Below, in pieces: positions 15,641-25,855 of a stretch of 64,000 nucleotides of DNA; position 1 is the stretch's first letter; each line of letters begins with the position of its first letter. The translations under genes and the position numbers were made by a program. The notes beneath the pieces are model-generated. The model saw only the letters and a program-made list of their open reading frames with translations. It was not told the DNA's origin and searched no databases. This DNA comes from Mycobacterium barrassiae (lineage in GTDB: Bacteria > Actinomycetota > Actinomycetes > Mycobacteriales > Mycobacteriaceae): positions 1 to 64,000 of the forward strand of contig NZ_JACKUK010000029.1 of assembly GCF_025822765.1 (NCBI RefSeq), in the 5' to 3' direction.

Positions 15641-16265
15641 CCGGAGGCCGTGGCGGCAGGATCAGTAGGCAGGCGACGAAAAAGGCGTAACCCAAGGCCC
15701 ATCCGGCGATGATGTCGGAGGGATGGTGCACGTTGAGCACGACGCGTCCGATTCCGATGAAGATGACGATCAATGTGCCCAGTGCGACCAGCCACCCTCG
15801 CAGCGGCGGCCGGACGAAGGGCCAGATGATCGTCATCAATGCGAGCACGGCGACCAGAACGCCCAGCGCGTGGCCGGACGGAAACGACATGGACTGCGCG
15901 TGCACCATTGCCGTTGCGGGCCGTGGTCGCCCTGCGATGTACTTCGCCAGCTCGATGAGGGGTCCGGACAACCCCGCGGTGAGCACCAGGAATCCGGCAA
16001 GCCTCAGATTGCGGCGCCACAACGCCACCACGACGATCACCAGGCCGACCAGTCGAAAGGCGGCCGGGCCCAGCACCGTGCAGAAGATGTCCCACCCGGT
16101 CACCCAGCCCGGATGCCGGACGCCGTAGTCATGCGCGAGGTCCAACGCCCACGAGTCCATGACGGTCAACCAGTTCCACTGCGACACATAGCCGATCCAC
16201 ATCAGCACGTACACGCCGAAGGCCGCCGCAGCGGTCCCGAGGAGCCAACGTGTCCTGGCTGTCAT
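15594..16265 (-). CDS. PAP2-family membrane phosphatase
   Basis: This 223-residue polytopic protein has about six helices and the three PAP2 signature blocks: KYIAGRPRP (~110), SFPSGHALG (~126) and GRVVLNVHHPSDIIAGWALG (~174). It is expected to hydrolyse a lipid or isoprenoid phosphate on the outer face of the membrane. From memory, it matches M. tuberculosis Rv0308 in position. Its last 47 bp overlap the end of the PAP2-DGK gene on the other strand, so two PAP2 enzymes are encoded back to back. Confidence 0.85.
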   Translation of the reverse strand: MTARTRWLLGTAAAAFGVYVLMWIGYVSQWNWLTVMDSWALDLAHDYGVRHPGWVTGWDIFCTVLGPAAFRLVGLVIVVVALWRRNLRLAGFLVLTAGLSGPLIELAKYIAGRPRPATAMVHAQSMSFPSGHALGVLVAVLALMTIIWPFVRPPLRGWLVALGTLIVIFIGIGRVVLNVHHPSDIIAGWALGYAFFVACLLILPPRPPVTTAADTPQALDTAR

Positions 16266-16376
16266 ACGAATAGCTCTACCAGCCGACGCGCCTGCCCGTC
16301 AGGCTGGCTGGGCTTTTCCACCGAAGTTCCTCCACAGCGCCCTCGACAGCCTCCGCAGCTGAGCTACATTGCCTGT

Positions 16377-16859
16377 ATGGCGGTGTTCCTGCGCAAGCTG
16401 CTCCGTATCGGCGGGCTGCCCGACGAACTGCGCGCGGACGCCGAGGCCGAGGGCATCTTCCACCTCGCCGAGTACGTGCCGGTGACCCGGCGGTTCAGCG
16501 GCAAGATCCCCGGCAAGCGCGCACACGGCGACGTGGCGAGCTACGTGGGTTCGTTGGTGCTCAGCAATCAACGGATTCTCGGCACACTGTCGACGGTGCC
16601 GAAGCTGGCAGGTCGCACCATCGATCAGCGTTGGGACGCAGAGCAATCCGGCACAGTGACGGCCGAGCTGTCTGAGAGTGGGCTCCATATCGAGGTCAAC
16701 ATCAACGCCGTCGACGCACGGTTCGAAGGTCAGCTCTCGCTGCAGTACAAGACGGCGATTCCGCCCGACGTGCTGATGCGTGTTCCGCGGCGGTCATTGG
16801 CCTTCGATGTGCCGCCTGAATACGTGTTCCGCGCGGTCGGCGTGCCCTACCACCCGTAG
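16377..16859 (+). CDS. Conserved hypothetical protein
   Basis: This 160-residue soluble protein is not assigned to a named family. It begins MAVFLRKLLRIGGLPDELRADAEAEGIFHLAEYVPVTRRF and has alternating beta-strand patterns (VASYVGSLVLSNQRILGTLST, GTVTAELSESGLHIEVNI), suggesting a PH-like beta sandwich; that is inference. A TACATT hexamer 7 bases before the ATG suggests a leaderless transcript. No operon partner is obvious; the sulfatase follows 117 bp later. Confidence 0.6.
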   Translation: MAVFLRKLLRIGGLPDELRADAEAEGIFHLAEYVPVTRRFSGKIPGKRAHGDVASYVGSLVLSNQRILGTLSTVPKLAGRTIDQRWDAEQSGTVTAELSESGLHIEVNINAVDARFEGQLSLQYKTAIPPDVLMRVPRRSLAFDVPPEYVFRAVGVPYHP

Positions 16860-16976
16860 CTCAGCCCACCCGGGGATGGGCCGCTGGCGGGGGATAAGTT
16901 TGCTTGTGATGAGTCAAAGGGTTGCGGGATGCGCAGCGAACCTGTTCCGTGGTTCGACGATGCGGAAGGGCCCTGA

Positions 16977-18350
16977 GTGACAGAACCAAGACGAGACAAC
17001 CTGCTCATCGTGCATTGGCACGACCTCGGCCGGCATCTCGGCGTATACGGGCACGACGACGTCTCCAGCCCGCGGCTTGATCAGTTCGCCGCCGAGGGCA
17101 TCCTGTTCACCCACGCACATGCCACCGCACCGTTGTGCTCGCCGTCGCGCGGCTCCCTGTTCACGGGGCGATACCCGCAGAGCAACGGCCTGGTCGGGCT
17201 GGCCCACCACGGCTGGGAATACCGGGCCGGCACCCGTACCCTCCCCCATCTGCTGTCCGAATCCGGCTGGTACACCGCACTATTCGGGATGCAGCATGAA
17301 ACGTCTCATCCTCCGAAGCTCGGCTTCGACGAGTTCGACGTGTCGAACTCGTACTGCGACTACGTCGTCGAACAGGCCACCCGGTGGCTGTCCGATCCGC
17401 CATCCCAACCGTTCCTGCTCACCGCCGGGTTCTTCGAGACCCACCGACCGTATCCGCGCGAACGCTACGAGCCCGCCGACGCCTCCGGTGTGGCCGTCCC
17501 CGACTACCTGCCCGATACCCACGACATCCGGCAGGACCTGGCCGAGTTCTACGGCGCCATCTCGGTCGCCGACGCCGCCGTCGGTCGGCTGCTGGACACC
17601 CTCGCCGAGACCGGCCTCGACCGCACCACCTGGGTGGTGTTCATGACCGATCACGGGCCCGCGCTTCCGCGCGCGAAGTCCACGCTCTACGACGCGGGCA
17701 CGGGGATCGCGATGATCGTGCGGCCACCGCAGGACATGGCCATCACACCGCGGGTTTACGACGAGCTGTTCAGCGGCGTCGACCTGGTGCCCACACTGCT
17801 CGACCTGCTGGGCGTCCACATCCCCGCGGAGGTCGAGGGTATTTCGCACGCCGACAATCTGCGTCGTGCACAGAGCGTGCCTGCGCGCACCGAGGTCTAC
17901 ACCATGAAGACCTACCACGATTCGTTCGACCCGATCCGCGCGGTGCGCACCAAGGAGTACAGCTACATCGAGAACTACGCGCCGCGGCCGCTCCTCGATC
18001 TGCCCTGGGACATCGCCGAAAGCGCACCGGGTCAGACCGTTGCGCCACTGGCGCAGGAGCCGCGTCCCGAACGGGAGCTCTACGACCTCACGGAGGACCC
18101 CACGGAGTCACACAACCTGCTAGCGCCAGGCGCGTCCGACAAAGCCGAGGCCATCGCCAACGACCTCGCCCTGCTGCTCAATGACTGGCGTCAGAAGACA
18201 AACGACGTCATCCCGTCGGACTTCGCGGGCACCCGGATCGCGGAGCGCTACACCGAAACTTACTTGCGCATTCACGGGCTTTCGCTCACCAGCCGGTCTG
18301 CCATCGCATCCGAACGAGGCATTGAGGAGCGCGAGATCTCCGGGCAATAG
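16977..18350 (+). CDS. Type I sulfatase
   Basis: This 457-residue alkaline-phosphatase-superfamily enzyme hydrolyses sulfate esters. The metal-binding start is NLLIVHWHDLGRHLGVYG. The formylglycine motif is CSPSRGSLFTGRYP (Cys at about 54). GFFETHRPY and the second metal block VFMTDHGPALPRAKST follow. The C-P-S-R form needs formylglycine-generating enzyme, not seen here. GTG start with an AAGG ribosome site. The position before Stf0 matches M. tuberculosis Rv0296c (recalled). It may remodel sulfated trehalose or other sulfolipids; this is inference. Confidence 0.85.
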   Translation: MTEPRRDNLLIVHWHDLGRHLGVYGHDDVSSPRLDQFAAEGILFTHAHATAPLCSPSRGSLFTGRYPQSNGLVGLAHHGWEYRAGTRTLPHLLSESGWYTALFGMQHETSHPPKLGFDEFDVSNSYCDYVVEQATRWLSDPPSQPFLLTAGFFETHRPYPRERYEPADASGVAVPDYLPDTHDIRQDLAEFYGAISVADAAVGRLLDTLAETGLDRTTWVVFMTDHGPALPRAKSTLYDAGTGIAMIVRPPQDMAITPRVYDELFSGVDLVPTLLDLLGVHIPAEVEGISHADNLRRAQSVPARTEVYTMKTYHDSFDPIRAVRTKEYSYIENYAPRPLLDLPWDIAESAPGQTVAPLAQEPRPERELYDLTEDPTESHNLLAPGASDKAEAIANDLALLLNDWRQKTNDVIPSDFAGTRIAERYTETYLRIHGLSLTSRSAIASERGIEEREISGQ

Positions 18351-18416
18351 TTTCTGTCACGGTGATTGTTATCGCCCAGTGTGCCAGGCGATTTGAATGC
18401 CGTTAGGCTCACGCGC

Positions 18417-19220
18417 ATGTCAGCCCATCCGACTGCCTATCTCGTGCTCGCGTCGCAGCGCAGCGGCAGCACGCTGTTGGTCGAATCTCTGCGAGCAACC
18501 GGTGTGGCGGGTGAGCCGCAGGAGTTCTTCCAGTACCTGCCGACCACCAGTCAGTCGCCACAGCCGCGGCAATGGTTCGAAGGTGTGGAGGACGAATCGA
18601 TCCTCCGCCTGCTTGATCCCTTGGACGAGGGAAAGCCCGACCTCGCGCCCCCGGAGATCTGGCGGGACTACATCCGGACGGTCGGCCGGACCCCCAACGG
18701 GGTCTGGGGCGGCAAGCTCATGTGGAACCAGACTCCGCTGTTGTTGCAGCGGGCCGAGGGTCTGCCGGACCGATCAGGTGACGGCCTGCTGTCCGCGATC
18801 CGCGACGTGGTGGGGTGCGATCCGGTGCTGGTCCACGTGTATCGACCAGACGTTGTCTCCCAGGCAGTTTCGTTCTGGCGGGCGGTGCAGACCCGGGTCT
18901 GGCGGGGTCGGCCGGACCCGCGACGAGACTCCCGCGCCGAATACCACGCGGGTGCCATCGCGCACGTGATCAAGATGCTGCGCGCGCAGGAGGAGGGTTG
19001 GCGCAAGTGGTTCGCCGAGGAGGACGTCAGGCCGATGGAGGTCTCCTATCCGGTGTTGTGGCGCAACCTCACTCAGATCGTCGGTGACGTCCTCGAGGCG
19101 ATCGGCCAGGACCGGCAATTGGCTCCGGCGCCTGTGCTGGAGCGCCAGGCCGATCGGCGCTCCGACGAATGGGTGGACCGGTACCGCGCGGATGCGGAGC
19201 GGCTGGGGCTGCCGACATGA
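18417..19220 (+). CDS. stf0: Trehalose 2-sulfotransferase Stf0
   Basis: This 267-residue cytosolic sulfotransferase transfers sulfate from PAPS to trehalose, giving trehalose-2-sulfate, the core of sulfolipids. The 5'-phosphosulfate loop is [16 protein letters not shown] (residues ~8-23). [11 protein letters not shown] and GVWGGKLMW follow, with the 3'-phosphate region [19 protein letters not shown]. Length and motifs fit mycobacterial Stf0 (Rv0295c by recall). It lies between a sulfatase and tam. No pks2/mmpL8 sulfolipid genes are nearby, so the final product may differ from sulfolipid-1. Confidence 0.85.
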   Translation: MSAHPTAYLVLASQRSGSTLLVESLRATGVAGEPQEFFQYLPTTSQSPQPRQWFEGVEDESILRLLDPLDEGKPDLAPPEIWRDYIRTVGRTPNGVWGGKLMWNQTPLLLQRAEGLPDRSGDGLLSAIRDVVGCDPVLVHVYRPDVVSQAVSFWRAVQTRVWRGRPDPRRDSRAEYHAGAIAHVIKMLRAQEEGWRKWFAEEDVRPMEVSYPVLWRNLTQIVGDVLEAIGQDRQLAPAPVLERQADRRSDEWVDRYRADAERLGLPT

Positions 19221-19239
19221 CACCCGCTTCGGCGGATGT

Positions 19240-20001
19240 CTAATTCACCTGGGCGACAACGAATATCCTGCGGAAGGGGAAGAACGTCTTCCCGTCCGGA
19301 CGCCTCGGATACGCCGCATCGAGCATCGGGATCAACTCGTCTCGAAACTGTTGCCACTGCGCGTCGTTCAGTCGACTCCGCACCGGTCGCAGCGCGGTCC
19401 CGCTGATCCAGCCCAACACCGGGTTCTCACCGGTGAGCTCGTGGATGTACGTCGTCTCCCAGGCGTCGACGCGGCACCCGGCGTCGGCCAACAACGCGGC
19501 GTAGTCAGCAGGACCATCGACCTGACCTTCGCGGAAAGTAAAGTCGCGCAACGACTCTGCCCACCGATCCTGGCGTGCCAGCGTACGCACCGCCTCGTGC
19601 GACGGGGCATCGAAATTTCCAGGAACCTGCATTGCGATCCACGATCCCGATGAGAGCTGCCCGGCCCACCGGACCAGGAGCTCGGCGTGGTCGGGCACCC
19701 ACTGCAGCACGGCATTGGTCACCACGACGTCGGTGTCGGGCTGCGGTTCCCACGTCCGCACATCGCCGACCCGGGCGTCGACGCCCCGCTCCCGCGCCGC
19801 GTCCACCATCTCCGGAGAGCTGTCCCAGGCCTCGATGACGGCATCCGGCCAGCGCTGTGCAAGGGCTAGGGTGAGATTGCCCGGACCGCAGCCCAGGTCG
19901 ACGACACGCCGCGGCGATTCGGCGGCCACCCGCGACACCAGGTCGTAAAACGGTCTCCCCCGGTGATCGGCGAACGACAGATAGACCTCGGGATTCCACA
20001 T
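19240..20001 (-). CDS. tam: Trans-aconitate 2-methyltransferase
   Basis: This 253-residue class I SAM methyltransferase has motif [17 protein letters not shown] (~33). [29 protein letters not shown] and the family-typical [12 protein letters not shown] follow, then the C-terminal [10 protein letters not shown]. It methylates trans-aconitate, an inhibitor by-product of the citric acid cycle. The [21 protein letters not shown] start is characteristic of Tam. Its placement between Stf0 and the Rv0293c-like hydrolase matches M. tuberculosis Rv0294 (recalled). Convergent with stf0 and divergent from the hydrolase, 38 bp apart. Confidence 0.85.
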   Translation of the reverse strand: MWNPEVYLSFADHRGRPFYDLVSRVAAESPRRVVDLGCGPGNLTLALAQRWPDAVIEAWDSSPEMVDAARERGVDARVGDVRTWEPQPDTDVVVTNAVLQWVPDHAELLVRWAGQLSSGSWIAMQVPGNFDAPSHEAVRTLARQDRWAESLRDFTFREGQVDGPADYAALLADAGCRVDAWETTYIHELTGENPVLGWISGTALRPVRSRLNDAQWQQFRDELIPMLDAAYPRRPDGKTFFPFRRIFVVAQVN

Positions 20002-20039
20002 TCCGCCAGTCTGACACTCGGCGCGGCTACCATGCGGAT

Positions 20040-21236
20040 GTGACCAGTTCGGACACCACTCCGGTCGATCCACCCATCCCCGTTCCCGACGTCCCCGGCG
20101 CCGACGCGACCGCCCGCGGCCTGCCCCGTCGTGTCGATCTGACGTTGCGCCAGCGGCTCATCGTGGACTCCTCGGCGGTAGCCGACTTCGCCCTGCGCAC
20201 CGCGATCGCCTCGCTGATCGCGACGACGATGCTGCCGACGCTCGTCGGCGGGCTGCGCAGCAGCCGGGCACGCGCCGAACAAGATCAACTCAGGTTCTAC
20301 TCCGAATTGGCCGCCGCGCAGGATCCTGCGTTGTCCTTTCCGGCGCCGACGTCCGTGCCTCGAGTCGCGTCGCGGACGGCGAACCCGCTTGCCGAATGGA
20401 TCGCCAAGGGCAACGTGCAGAACATCCGGTTCGACAGCAGCTTCGAGGCTGTCAACCCGGCGTTGCGCGAGCAGTGCCGGGGTTTCACACGTAACAACGT
20501 GGTGCATGCCCAGCACTGGCGGCACGACGATGGACCTCATCCGACGCTGTGCGTGATTCACGGGTTCATGGGGTCGCCGTATCTGTTCAACGGCTTGTTC
20601 TTCTCACTGCCGTGGTTCTACCGCTCAGGCTATGACGTGCTGCTCTACACCATGCCGTTCCACGGCAGCCGCGCCGAAAAGGGTTCGCCGTTCAGCGGTT
20701 ACGGCTTCTTCTCGCACGGCTTCTCGGGTTTCGCCGAAGCGATGGCGCAGGCCGTGCACGATTTCCGGTCGATCATCGACTACCTGGAGTTCACCGGGGT
20801 CGACCGCATCGCACTGACCGGCATGTCGCTCGGCGGATACACCTCGGCGTTGATCGCCAGCGTCGACGACCGGATCCAGGCCGTCATTCCGAACGTTCCC
20901 GTCGTGGCACCCGACCAGACCGTCGACGAGTGGTTTCCCGCCAACAAAGTCGTCCAGTTGCGAAGTCTGTTGTCACACACGGATTCCGAGCTCACCAGGG
21001 GGGCGGCGCTGTACTCGTCGCCGCTGAACTATCAGCCGCTGGTGCCCAAGGACCGTCGGTTGATCATCACCGGCCTCGGTGACCGGCTCGCACCTCCGGA
21101 GCAGGCTGAAATGCTATGGGAGCACTGGGATCGATGCGCATTCCACTGGTTCCCGGGCAACCACATCCTGCATGTCAGCCAGCCTGACTACCTACGCAGG
21201 ATGACCCGCTTCATGCGCGACTTCATGTTCGACTAG
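20040..21236 (+). CDS. Alpha/beta hydrolase (Rv0293c-like)
   Basis: This 398-residue protein has an N-terminal helical extension of about 130 residues, followed by an alpha/beta-hydrolase domain. [15 protein letters not shown] (oxyanion side) is followed by the nucleophile elbow [13 protein letters not shown] (Ser ~265), [11 protein letters not shown] (acid) and [10 protein letters not shown] (His). The substrate is unknown; the domain arrangement is like the ABHD18 group. The GTG at 20040 has TACCAT 7 bases upstream, suggesting a leaderless transcript. Its last 45 bp overlap the convergent eccE3. Confidence 0.8.
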   Translation: MTSSDTTPVDPPIPVPDVPGADATARGLPRRVDLTLRQRLIVDSSAVADFALRTAIASLIATTMLPTLVGGLRSSRARAEQDQLRFYSELAAAQDPALSFPAPTSVPRVASRTANPLAEWIAKGNVQNIRFDSSFEAVNPALREQCRGFTRNNVVHAQHWRHDDGPHPTLCVIHGFMGSPYLFNGLFFSLPWFYRSGYDVLLYTMPFHGSRAEKGSPFSGYGFFSHGFSGFAEAMAQAVHDFRSIIDYLEFTGVDRIALTGMSLGGYTSALIASVDDRIQAVIPNVPVVAPDQTVDEWFPANKVVQLRSLLSHTDSELTRGAALYSSPLNYQPLVPKDRRLIITGLGDRLAPPEQAEMLWEHWDRCAFHWFPGNHILHVSQPDYLRRMTRFMRDFMFD

Positions 21237-22136
21237 CGATCGTCCACCCACCGGCCATCCGTCCGGTTCCAAGAGGCCGGTCGGCAGCGGAGCGGCCGGA
21301 ATGTCCAGCCGGTCCGTCGATCCCGGGGCCAGCGCGGTGAGCAACGGCCGTTGGATGCCTCGCTGCGCCACGAGGCCGGGCACCGGGGTGCCGCGCACCG
21401 CGTCGGCGGTCCGGAACGCGCACAGCGCGCGAACTTCCGGATGTGCCGACGCGCCACTGAATTCGATCGCCGTCCACGTTTCCGCCGACTGCGCCCACAC
21501 TTCGGCCAGCCGCTCGCGCAGCCCCCCGTCGACAGGTATCGCGTACGCCGAGATGACCCCGCTGTCGCCACGCACTCCACTCCAGGTCTCGCGGTCACCG
21601 TCGGCGAGCAGTGTCGGGGCATCGCCGACGACGGCCGCTGACAGACCCGTCTCGCGGAGATGGTCGGCCAGTCGGCGACCGACGATTTCGGCGGTCTCGA
21701 GTAAGGGCAATTCAGCCGACCGGGCGCGCAACACAGTCAGATTGTCGATCGCGTTCAGCGTCAGGCTGATCCACGTCGCACTGGCGCTGCCGTCGTCGAG
21801 GTTGGTCACGCGCACCTTTTCGCACCGGACACCGAAACGCTCCACATAGCCGGCCACCAGCGGCAGCGACAGGCCGACGCCAGCCGGATCGTCAACGCGC
21901 AGGACAACGGTGACGGCGCCGGATGGCTGCGCTTTGCGCTTGGAATGGTTGCGGCGAAACACCGCCACCCGACGAGCGATCATTGTTGTCACGAACAACC
22001 CACGCCACCAAGCGAATACGACCACGACGACAGCGATCGCGATGCCGAGGATCCACCAGTCGAGGTCGGACTGCCAGGGATAGGCCAGCGCCGCGAGAAC
22101 GACGGCCAGGAATACCAACGTCAATCGGATGGTCAC
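21192..22136 (-). CDS. eccE3: ESX-3 secretion protein EccE3
   Basis: This 314-residue protein has two N-terminal membrane helices (LTLVFLAVVLAALAYPW and WWILGIAIAVVVVVFAWWRGL), followed by a cytoplasmic/peripheral domain (~60-300) typical of EccE. EccE is the peripheral subunit of the hexameric EccB-C-D-E membrane pore of type VII secretion. It is the last gene of the locus. Its GTG start overlaps the TGA of mycP3 by 4 bp (GTGA), so translation is coupled. Confidence 0.88.
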   Translation of the reverse strand: MTIRLTLVFLAVVLAALAYPWQSDLDWWILGIAIAVVVVVFAWWRGLFVTTMIARRVAVFRRNHSKRKAQPSGAVTVVLRVDDPAGVGLSLPLVAGYVERFGVRCEKVRVTNLDDGSASATWISLTLNAIDNLTVLRARSAELPLLETAEIVGRRLADHLRETGLSAAVVGDAPTLLADGDRETWSGVRGDSGVISAYAIPVDGGLRERLAEVWAQSAETWTAIEFSGASAHPEVRALCAFRTADAVRGTPVPGLVAQRGIQRPLLTALAPGSTDRLDIPAAPLPTGLLEPDGWPVGGRSLVEHEVAHEAGHPA

Positions 22137-23527
22137 GATGCCTCCGTCTTTCGTCTATGTGTCGCGACCGCCGCAGTGACAGCGGCGATCAGAGCCAGCA
22201 CGCCGGTGCCGACGAATGCGATCGTGCGCGGCGTGTTGTCCGGCGGTGCGGGTTGCGGTGGTGCGGCGATCGGTTTCGGTTCAGGATCGCCGTCGCCATC
22301 GCCGGTGGCGCTGACGTCCCACGTCAACGACGCCACCGGATCGACAAGGCCGGCACCGGTCAGGTTGGACGGTGCGCGGGCGGCCCCCTGCGCGCCCGCC
22401 GTGAGCCGGTCCACCACCTCGGCGGCGGTCAGGTCTGGAAACCGGCTGCGCACCAACGCCGCAACGCCCGAAACGTAAGCCGCGGCGAAGCTCGCGCTGT
22501 TGATGGGAAAGAGTTCCCCTTCGGCATTGGGTAGCGCGTTCGCGAGGCCTCCTCCGTCGGCGTTGCCGACCGAGGCGATGTTCTCCCCCGGGGCAGCGAT
22601 CCCGACCCAGGGTCCGGCAGCTGTGAATGCGGACGGTTCCCCTGAGGAATTCACCGACCCGACGGACAGCACGTACGGCTGCCACCACGACGGGATCGAA
22701 ATCTCTGTCACCCCGGCCCAGTTGCGCGGGTCATCGGGGCGGCTCGGATCCGACAACGGATTCGACGGGCATGCCGAGCCCGGGTTCAAGCCCGCCTGGT
22801 TGTTTCCCGCTGCCGCGATGATGACGGCGTCCTTCTGCACGGTGGCGTAGCGCAGGGCCGCACCGAGCTCGGTCTGGTCGACGGTCTTGTTGGCGGGCAA
22901 GCACGTCACTGCGGAGATGTTGATGATGCGCGCGCCCAGATCGACCGCGCGAACGATCGCCCTGGCCAAGGTCGCTACGTCGAGAGCCACGCGCGCAGTC
23001 GTCTGATCAGCACCAGGGGTGCGGGGTCCGAACCGTGCCGACGTCGAACGGATCGACAGGATCCGCGCACCGGGCGCAACACCCGAGAAGCCGTCGGCGC
23101 CGGGCTGTCCGGCGATCAGGCCCGCGACCAGCGTGCCGTGTCCGTCACAGTCCGACAACCCGTCCGTCGCCTCGACGAAGTCACCGCCAGGGTCGACGTT
23201 CGGCAGCCGAGGCCCCGGCCGCACACCTGTGTCGATCACCGCAACGACCTGTCCGTCACCGCGGCTGTACCGCCACGCGCCGGAGAGGTTGAGCATCGAC
23301 TGGTTCGGCCCGGACGCACCGGGATCGGTTCCTGGCAGCACGCCGGTCACCACACAGGGGCTGCGCTGCGTCATCGGCTGTACCGGTCCGGGGGCGCCCG
23401 ACGGCGGCACCGCGGCGGGATCGACTTGCGGCGGCGTGATCGCCGCTGCCGCAGGACAACTCAGCGCCGCGACGGCAAGCGGCACCGTCACCACCGCGAG
23501 GAGCGTGCGCACTTTTGTGTGCCTCAC
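22133..23527 (-). CDS. mycP3: ESX-3 mycosin protease MycP3
   Basis: This 464-residue membrane-anchored subtilisin is needed for stability of the ESX membrane complex. It has a signal peptide (RTLLAVVTVPLAVAALSCPAAA) and a propeptide-like N-terminal extension. The catalytic residues are Asp (VVAVIDTGVRP, ~97), His (DGHGTLVAG, ~129) and Ser (INSASFAAAYVSG, ~344), with oxyanion Asn in AAAGNNQ. A C-terminal membrane helix lies at ~430-452 after a Pro-rich linker, ending in a basic tail. The Ser motif reads N-S-A-S-F-A rather than the usual G-T-S-x-A. GTG start, 7 bp after eccD3. Confidence 0.9.
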   Translation of the reverse strand: MRHTKVRTLLAVVTVPLAVAALSCPAAAAITPPQVDPAAVPPSGAPGPVQPMTQRSPCVVTGVLPGTDPGASGPNQSMLNLSGAWRYSRGDGQVVAVIDTGVRPGPRLPNVDPGGDFVEATDGLSDCDGHGTLVAGLIAGQPGADGFSGVAPGARILSIRSTSARFGPRTPGADQTTARVALDVATLARAIVRAVDLGARIINISAVTCLPANKTVDQTELGAALRYATVQKDAVIIAAAGNNQAGLNPGSACPSNPLSDPSRPDDPRNWAGVTEISIPSWWQPYVLSVGSVNSSGEPSAFTAAGPWVGIAAPGENIASVGNADGGGLANALPNAEGELFPINSASFAAAYVSGVAALVRSRFPDLTAAEVVDRLTAGAQGAARAPSNLTGAGLVDPVASLTWDVSATGDGDGDPEPKPIAAPPQPAPPDNTPRTIAFVGTGVLALIAAVTAAVATHRRKTEAS

Positions 23528-23534
23528 CGATGCC

Positions 23535-24989
23535 TCATCGGTTCAGGACCCACGCGAATAGCCCGACCAGGTATGCCAGCACCGGAATCAGTGATGCGTC
23601 GACGCCGGACGCCAGGAACCCGACCAGACGGCGCATCGGCAACGAGTAGGTGTCCGGCGAGGCGACCCTCGGAACCAGCGCCGCGAACACGAACACCGCC
23701 GTCAGCGCCGCCAGCGCTGCCAACGCCCACCACGCTGCGGTATAGCGGCCTTCCGCCGCGAACGCGGCGAGGAACGCGGTCGCCATCAGGAACGGCTGTC
23801 CCAGCAGCCACGCCTTGCACGGGGCGGAGTCCCACACCCGTGCCCGCAGCACGGCGCCCAGTGCGACCGCACCGACGACATACCACGCCCAGTGCGAAAC
23901 CCCGGGCGGTCCCGCAAGTAGCAGCGCACCCGTCGTCGCCAGCAGCACCCCGCCCGCGATGAAGCCGGTCTGGTGTGAATCGCTGATCCGCACACGTCGC
24001 GGCAGGTCCTCGAGCACCTTCAGCGACGGTGGCGGCGGCGTCGGATCGCCGGGTGCGGGAATGACCGGCACCGGCAGCCGTGCCCAGGCCGCCGACAACT
24101 GTGCGGCCTGGACCGTCACCACGAGCGCCAGCACGATCAGAATCGAGGCGATGACAACGGTGTTCAACTGCCAGATCGCGGCAGCACCCGCAGTCACCAG
24201 CGCACCGACCCCGACAACCGTGACCGCCGTGAACACAGCGATCGCCCGCTCCCCTACCGTGATGCTGACGATCGCCCATGCGGTGACGCCTGCCGCGGCG
24301 AGCAACACCGCAGACGAGGACGGCCCACCGGGAACCGCCATTCCGAGTGCCGCGGCGATCGGCACGAGCGCCGCAATCGACAACGCGGTGGCCAGCTTCG
24401 GCGAACGGCCCCAGGAGATCATGGTGGCGAGGATGGTCAGCAGCGCGATGCCGCACGCCGCGAAGAGCCCGCCGTAGCCGGCGGTCGCCATGCGGTGCAC
24501 GGTGGCGAACGCGGTGCCGATCAGGATCAGGCCGACGACGGCGAGGGTGGCGCCGCGCTGAATGTGGCCGACACCCCATGGCTTTTCTCTCGCCGCCGAG
24601 AAGATGACGGCCGCATCGCCGATGTCCTCCACGATCCGCGGCGCGGGCGGTCCGGCCGGAAGCGGTTGCAGGGCAAGCAGATCGCCGTCGACGACGCCCA
24701 CGGTGTTCAGTGTGGCGTCGAGACTGAACGGCGCGCCACCGATGGGCGCGAGCGAAAGCGGCAGCAGTGCGGCGTCGTCGGTGTCGACGGCGTCGTTCTC
24801 ATCGGCGGCCAGCGCCATCCGTCGCACCGCGGGCAGGATCTCCCGTAGCGGAAGCTCGGTCGGCAGCGCCATATCGGTGACACGGCCACCGCCGGGTTCG
24901 TCCAGGCTGCCCGCGGCGAGCACTGCGACGCGAACGATGGGCATTGCCGCGGTGGCGGTACTGCCGTTCAACTGACTGTCTGACGCCAT
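23535..24989 (-). CDS. eccD3: ESX-3 membrane protein EccD3
   Basis: This protein of about 484 residues has an N-terminal ubiquitin-like (YukD) domain, residues ~15-115 ([11 protein letters not shown]...[13 protein letters not shown]). About eleven membrane helices follow, from ~140 to the C-terminus ([19 protein letters not shown]... [15 protein letters not shown]). EccD forms the channel-lining subunit of the type VII pore. The ATG at 24989 overlaps the end of espG3 by 22 bp; an internal ATG (MPIVRVAV) is an alternative start. Confidence 0.88.
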   Translation of the reverse strand: MASDSQLNGSTATAAMPIVRVAVLAAGSLDEPGGGRVTDMALPTELPLREILPAVRRMALAADENDAVDTDDAALLPLSLAPIGGAPFSLDATLNTVGVVDGDLLALQPLPAGPPAPRIVEDIGDAAVIFSAAREKPWGVGHIQRGATLAVVGLILIGTAFATVHRMATAGYGGLFAACGIALLTILATMISWGRSPKLATALSIAALVPIAAALGMAVPGGPSSSAVLLAAAGVTAWAIVSITVGERAIAVFTAVTVVGVGALVTAGAAAIWQLNTVVIASILIVLALVVTVQAAQLSAAWARLPVPVIPAPGDPTPPPPSLKVLEDLPRRVRISDSHQTGFIAGGVLLATTGALLLAGPPGVSHWAWYVVGAVALGAVLRARVWDSAPCKAWLLGQPFLMATAFLAAFAAEGRYTAAWWALAALAALTAVFVFAALVPRVASPDTYSLPMRRLVGFLASGVDASLIPVLAYLVGLFAWVLNR

Positions 24990-25849
24990 TTGAGGTGTTC
25001 CATTCTCTGGTCCGAGTCGAAATCTCGGGTCAACTTCTGGTCGGGGAACCACGGCCCGTCGGGCAGCGTGGCGGTGAGGCGCTCGATCGCGGTGGCGATG
25101 GCCAGGGGTGTGCCGGAGGTGAAGGTCGATACCCACTCCCCGTCAAAGGCTTTCGACGGTGAGACGAGCACCCGGCCCTCGCGGGTGTCGACGACGCTGA
25201 CTCCGACGTCCGTGCTGACGCGGTGACCGTCACGGTGGTCACCGGCGACGATCTCCACATAGCTGCGGTCGGACGAATACGCCGCGGCCACGACCGCGCG
25301 TGCCGACGCAGGGATGCCGAGGAACTCGAGCACATCGTCGAGAGCCGCGCCGTCGCGTAACCGTTCGTCGGCACGTGCGCCGACCTGTGCGGGGATGGTG
25401 AACTCCTCGAATCGGGCAGGCGAGCGCCCGGACAGGCCCGCCGTCAGGATGGGCACCAGCGCCTGTGGATCCCCGACATCCAATGCGGTGAACGTGACCA
25501 GGCCGCCGCTTCGCAGCGCGACCGTGAGCTCGTCGGCGCGATCGTCACTTCGCGCGACATACCCGCGCAGCATCTTTCCCGATCCTCTGACGAATCGGAG
25601 CTCGAGCCAGCGCCGTGCCCGGCATGTCGCGGTGATCCATTGGCGAACAGCGGGATCGATGGCCCCGTCCTCGGTCATCACCCCCAGTTCTGTCAGCTCG
25701 TCGGACAGCCTGACCGTGAACGCCGCGCGCTCGGCGTGATCGCTGTACGGCGGCGTGATGGCGAGCACCCAGGGAAAGTTGCCTGCGCCCAACGCATCAG
25801 CGACGAACCAGGCCTGCTCCGCGTTCAGCTCGACTGCGTTAGCGGCCAC
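24968..25849 (-). CDS. espG3: ESX-3 PE/PPE chaperone EspG3
   Basis: This 293-residue EspG-family cytosolic chaperone binds the tip of its cognate PE-PPE heterodimer (here PE5-PPE4) and keeps it soluble for export. Typical features are the start [26 protein letters not shown], the central [16 protein letters not shown] and the end [27 protein letters not shown] start, 6 bp after esxH. Confidence 0.88.
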   Translation of the reverse strand: MAANAVELNAEQAWFVADALGAGNFPWVLAITPPYSDHAERAAFTVRLSDELTELGVMTEDGAIDPAVRQWITATCRARRWLELRFVRGSGKMLRGYVARSDDRADELTVALRSGGLVTFTALDVGDPQALVPILTAGLSGRSPARFEEFTIPAQVGARADERLRDGAALDDVLEFLGIPASARAVVAAAYSSDRSYVEIVAGDHRDGHRVSTDVGVSVVDTREGRVLVSPSKAFDGEWVSTFTSGTPLAIATAIERLTATLPDGPWFPDQKLTRDFDSDQRMEHLKWRQTVS

Positions 25850-25855
25850 CGATAT

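Noticed and set aside
16864-16881. GCCCA/TGGGC hairpin after the hypothetical gene at 16377-16859
   Set aside because: Only a 5-bp stem with an 8-base loop and no T-run; too weak to call a terminator.
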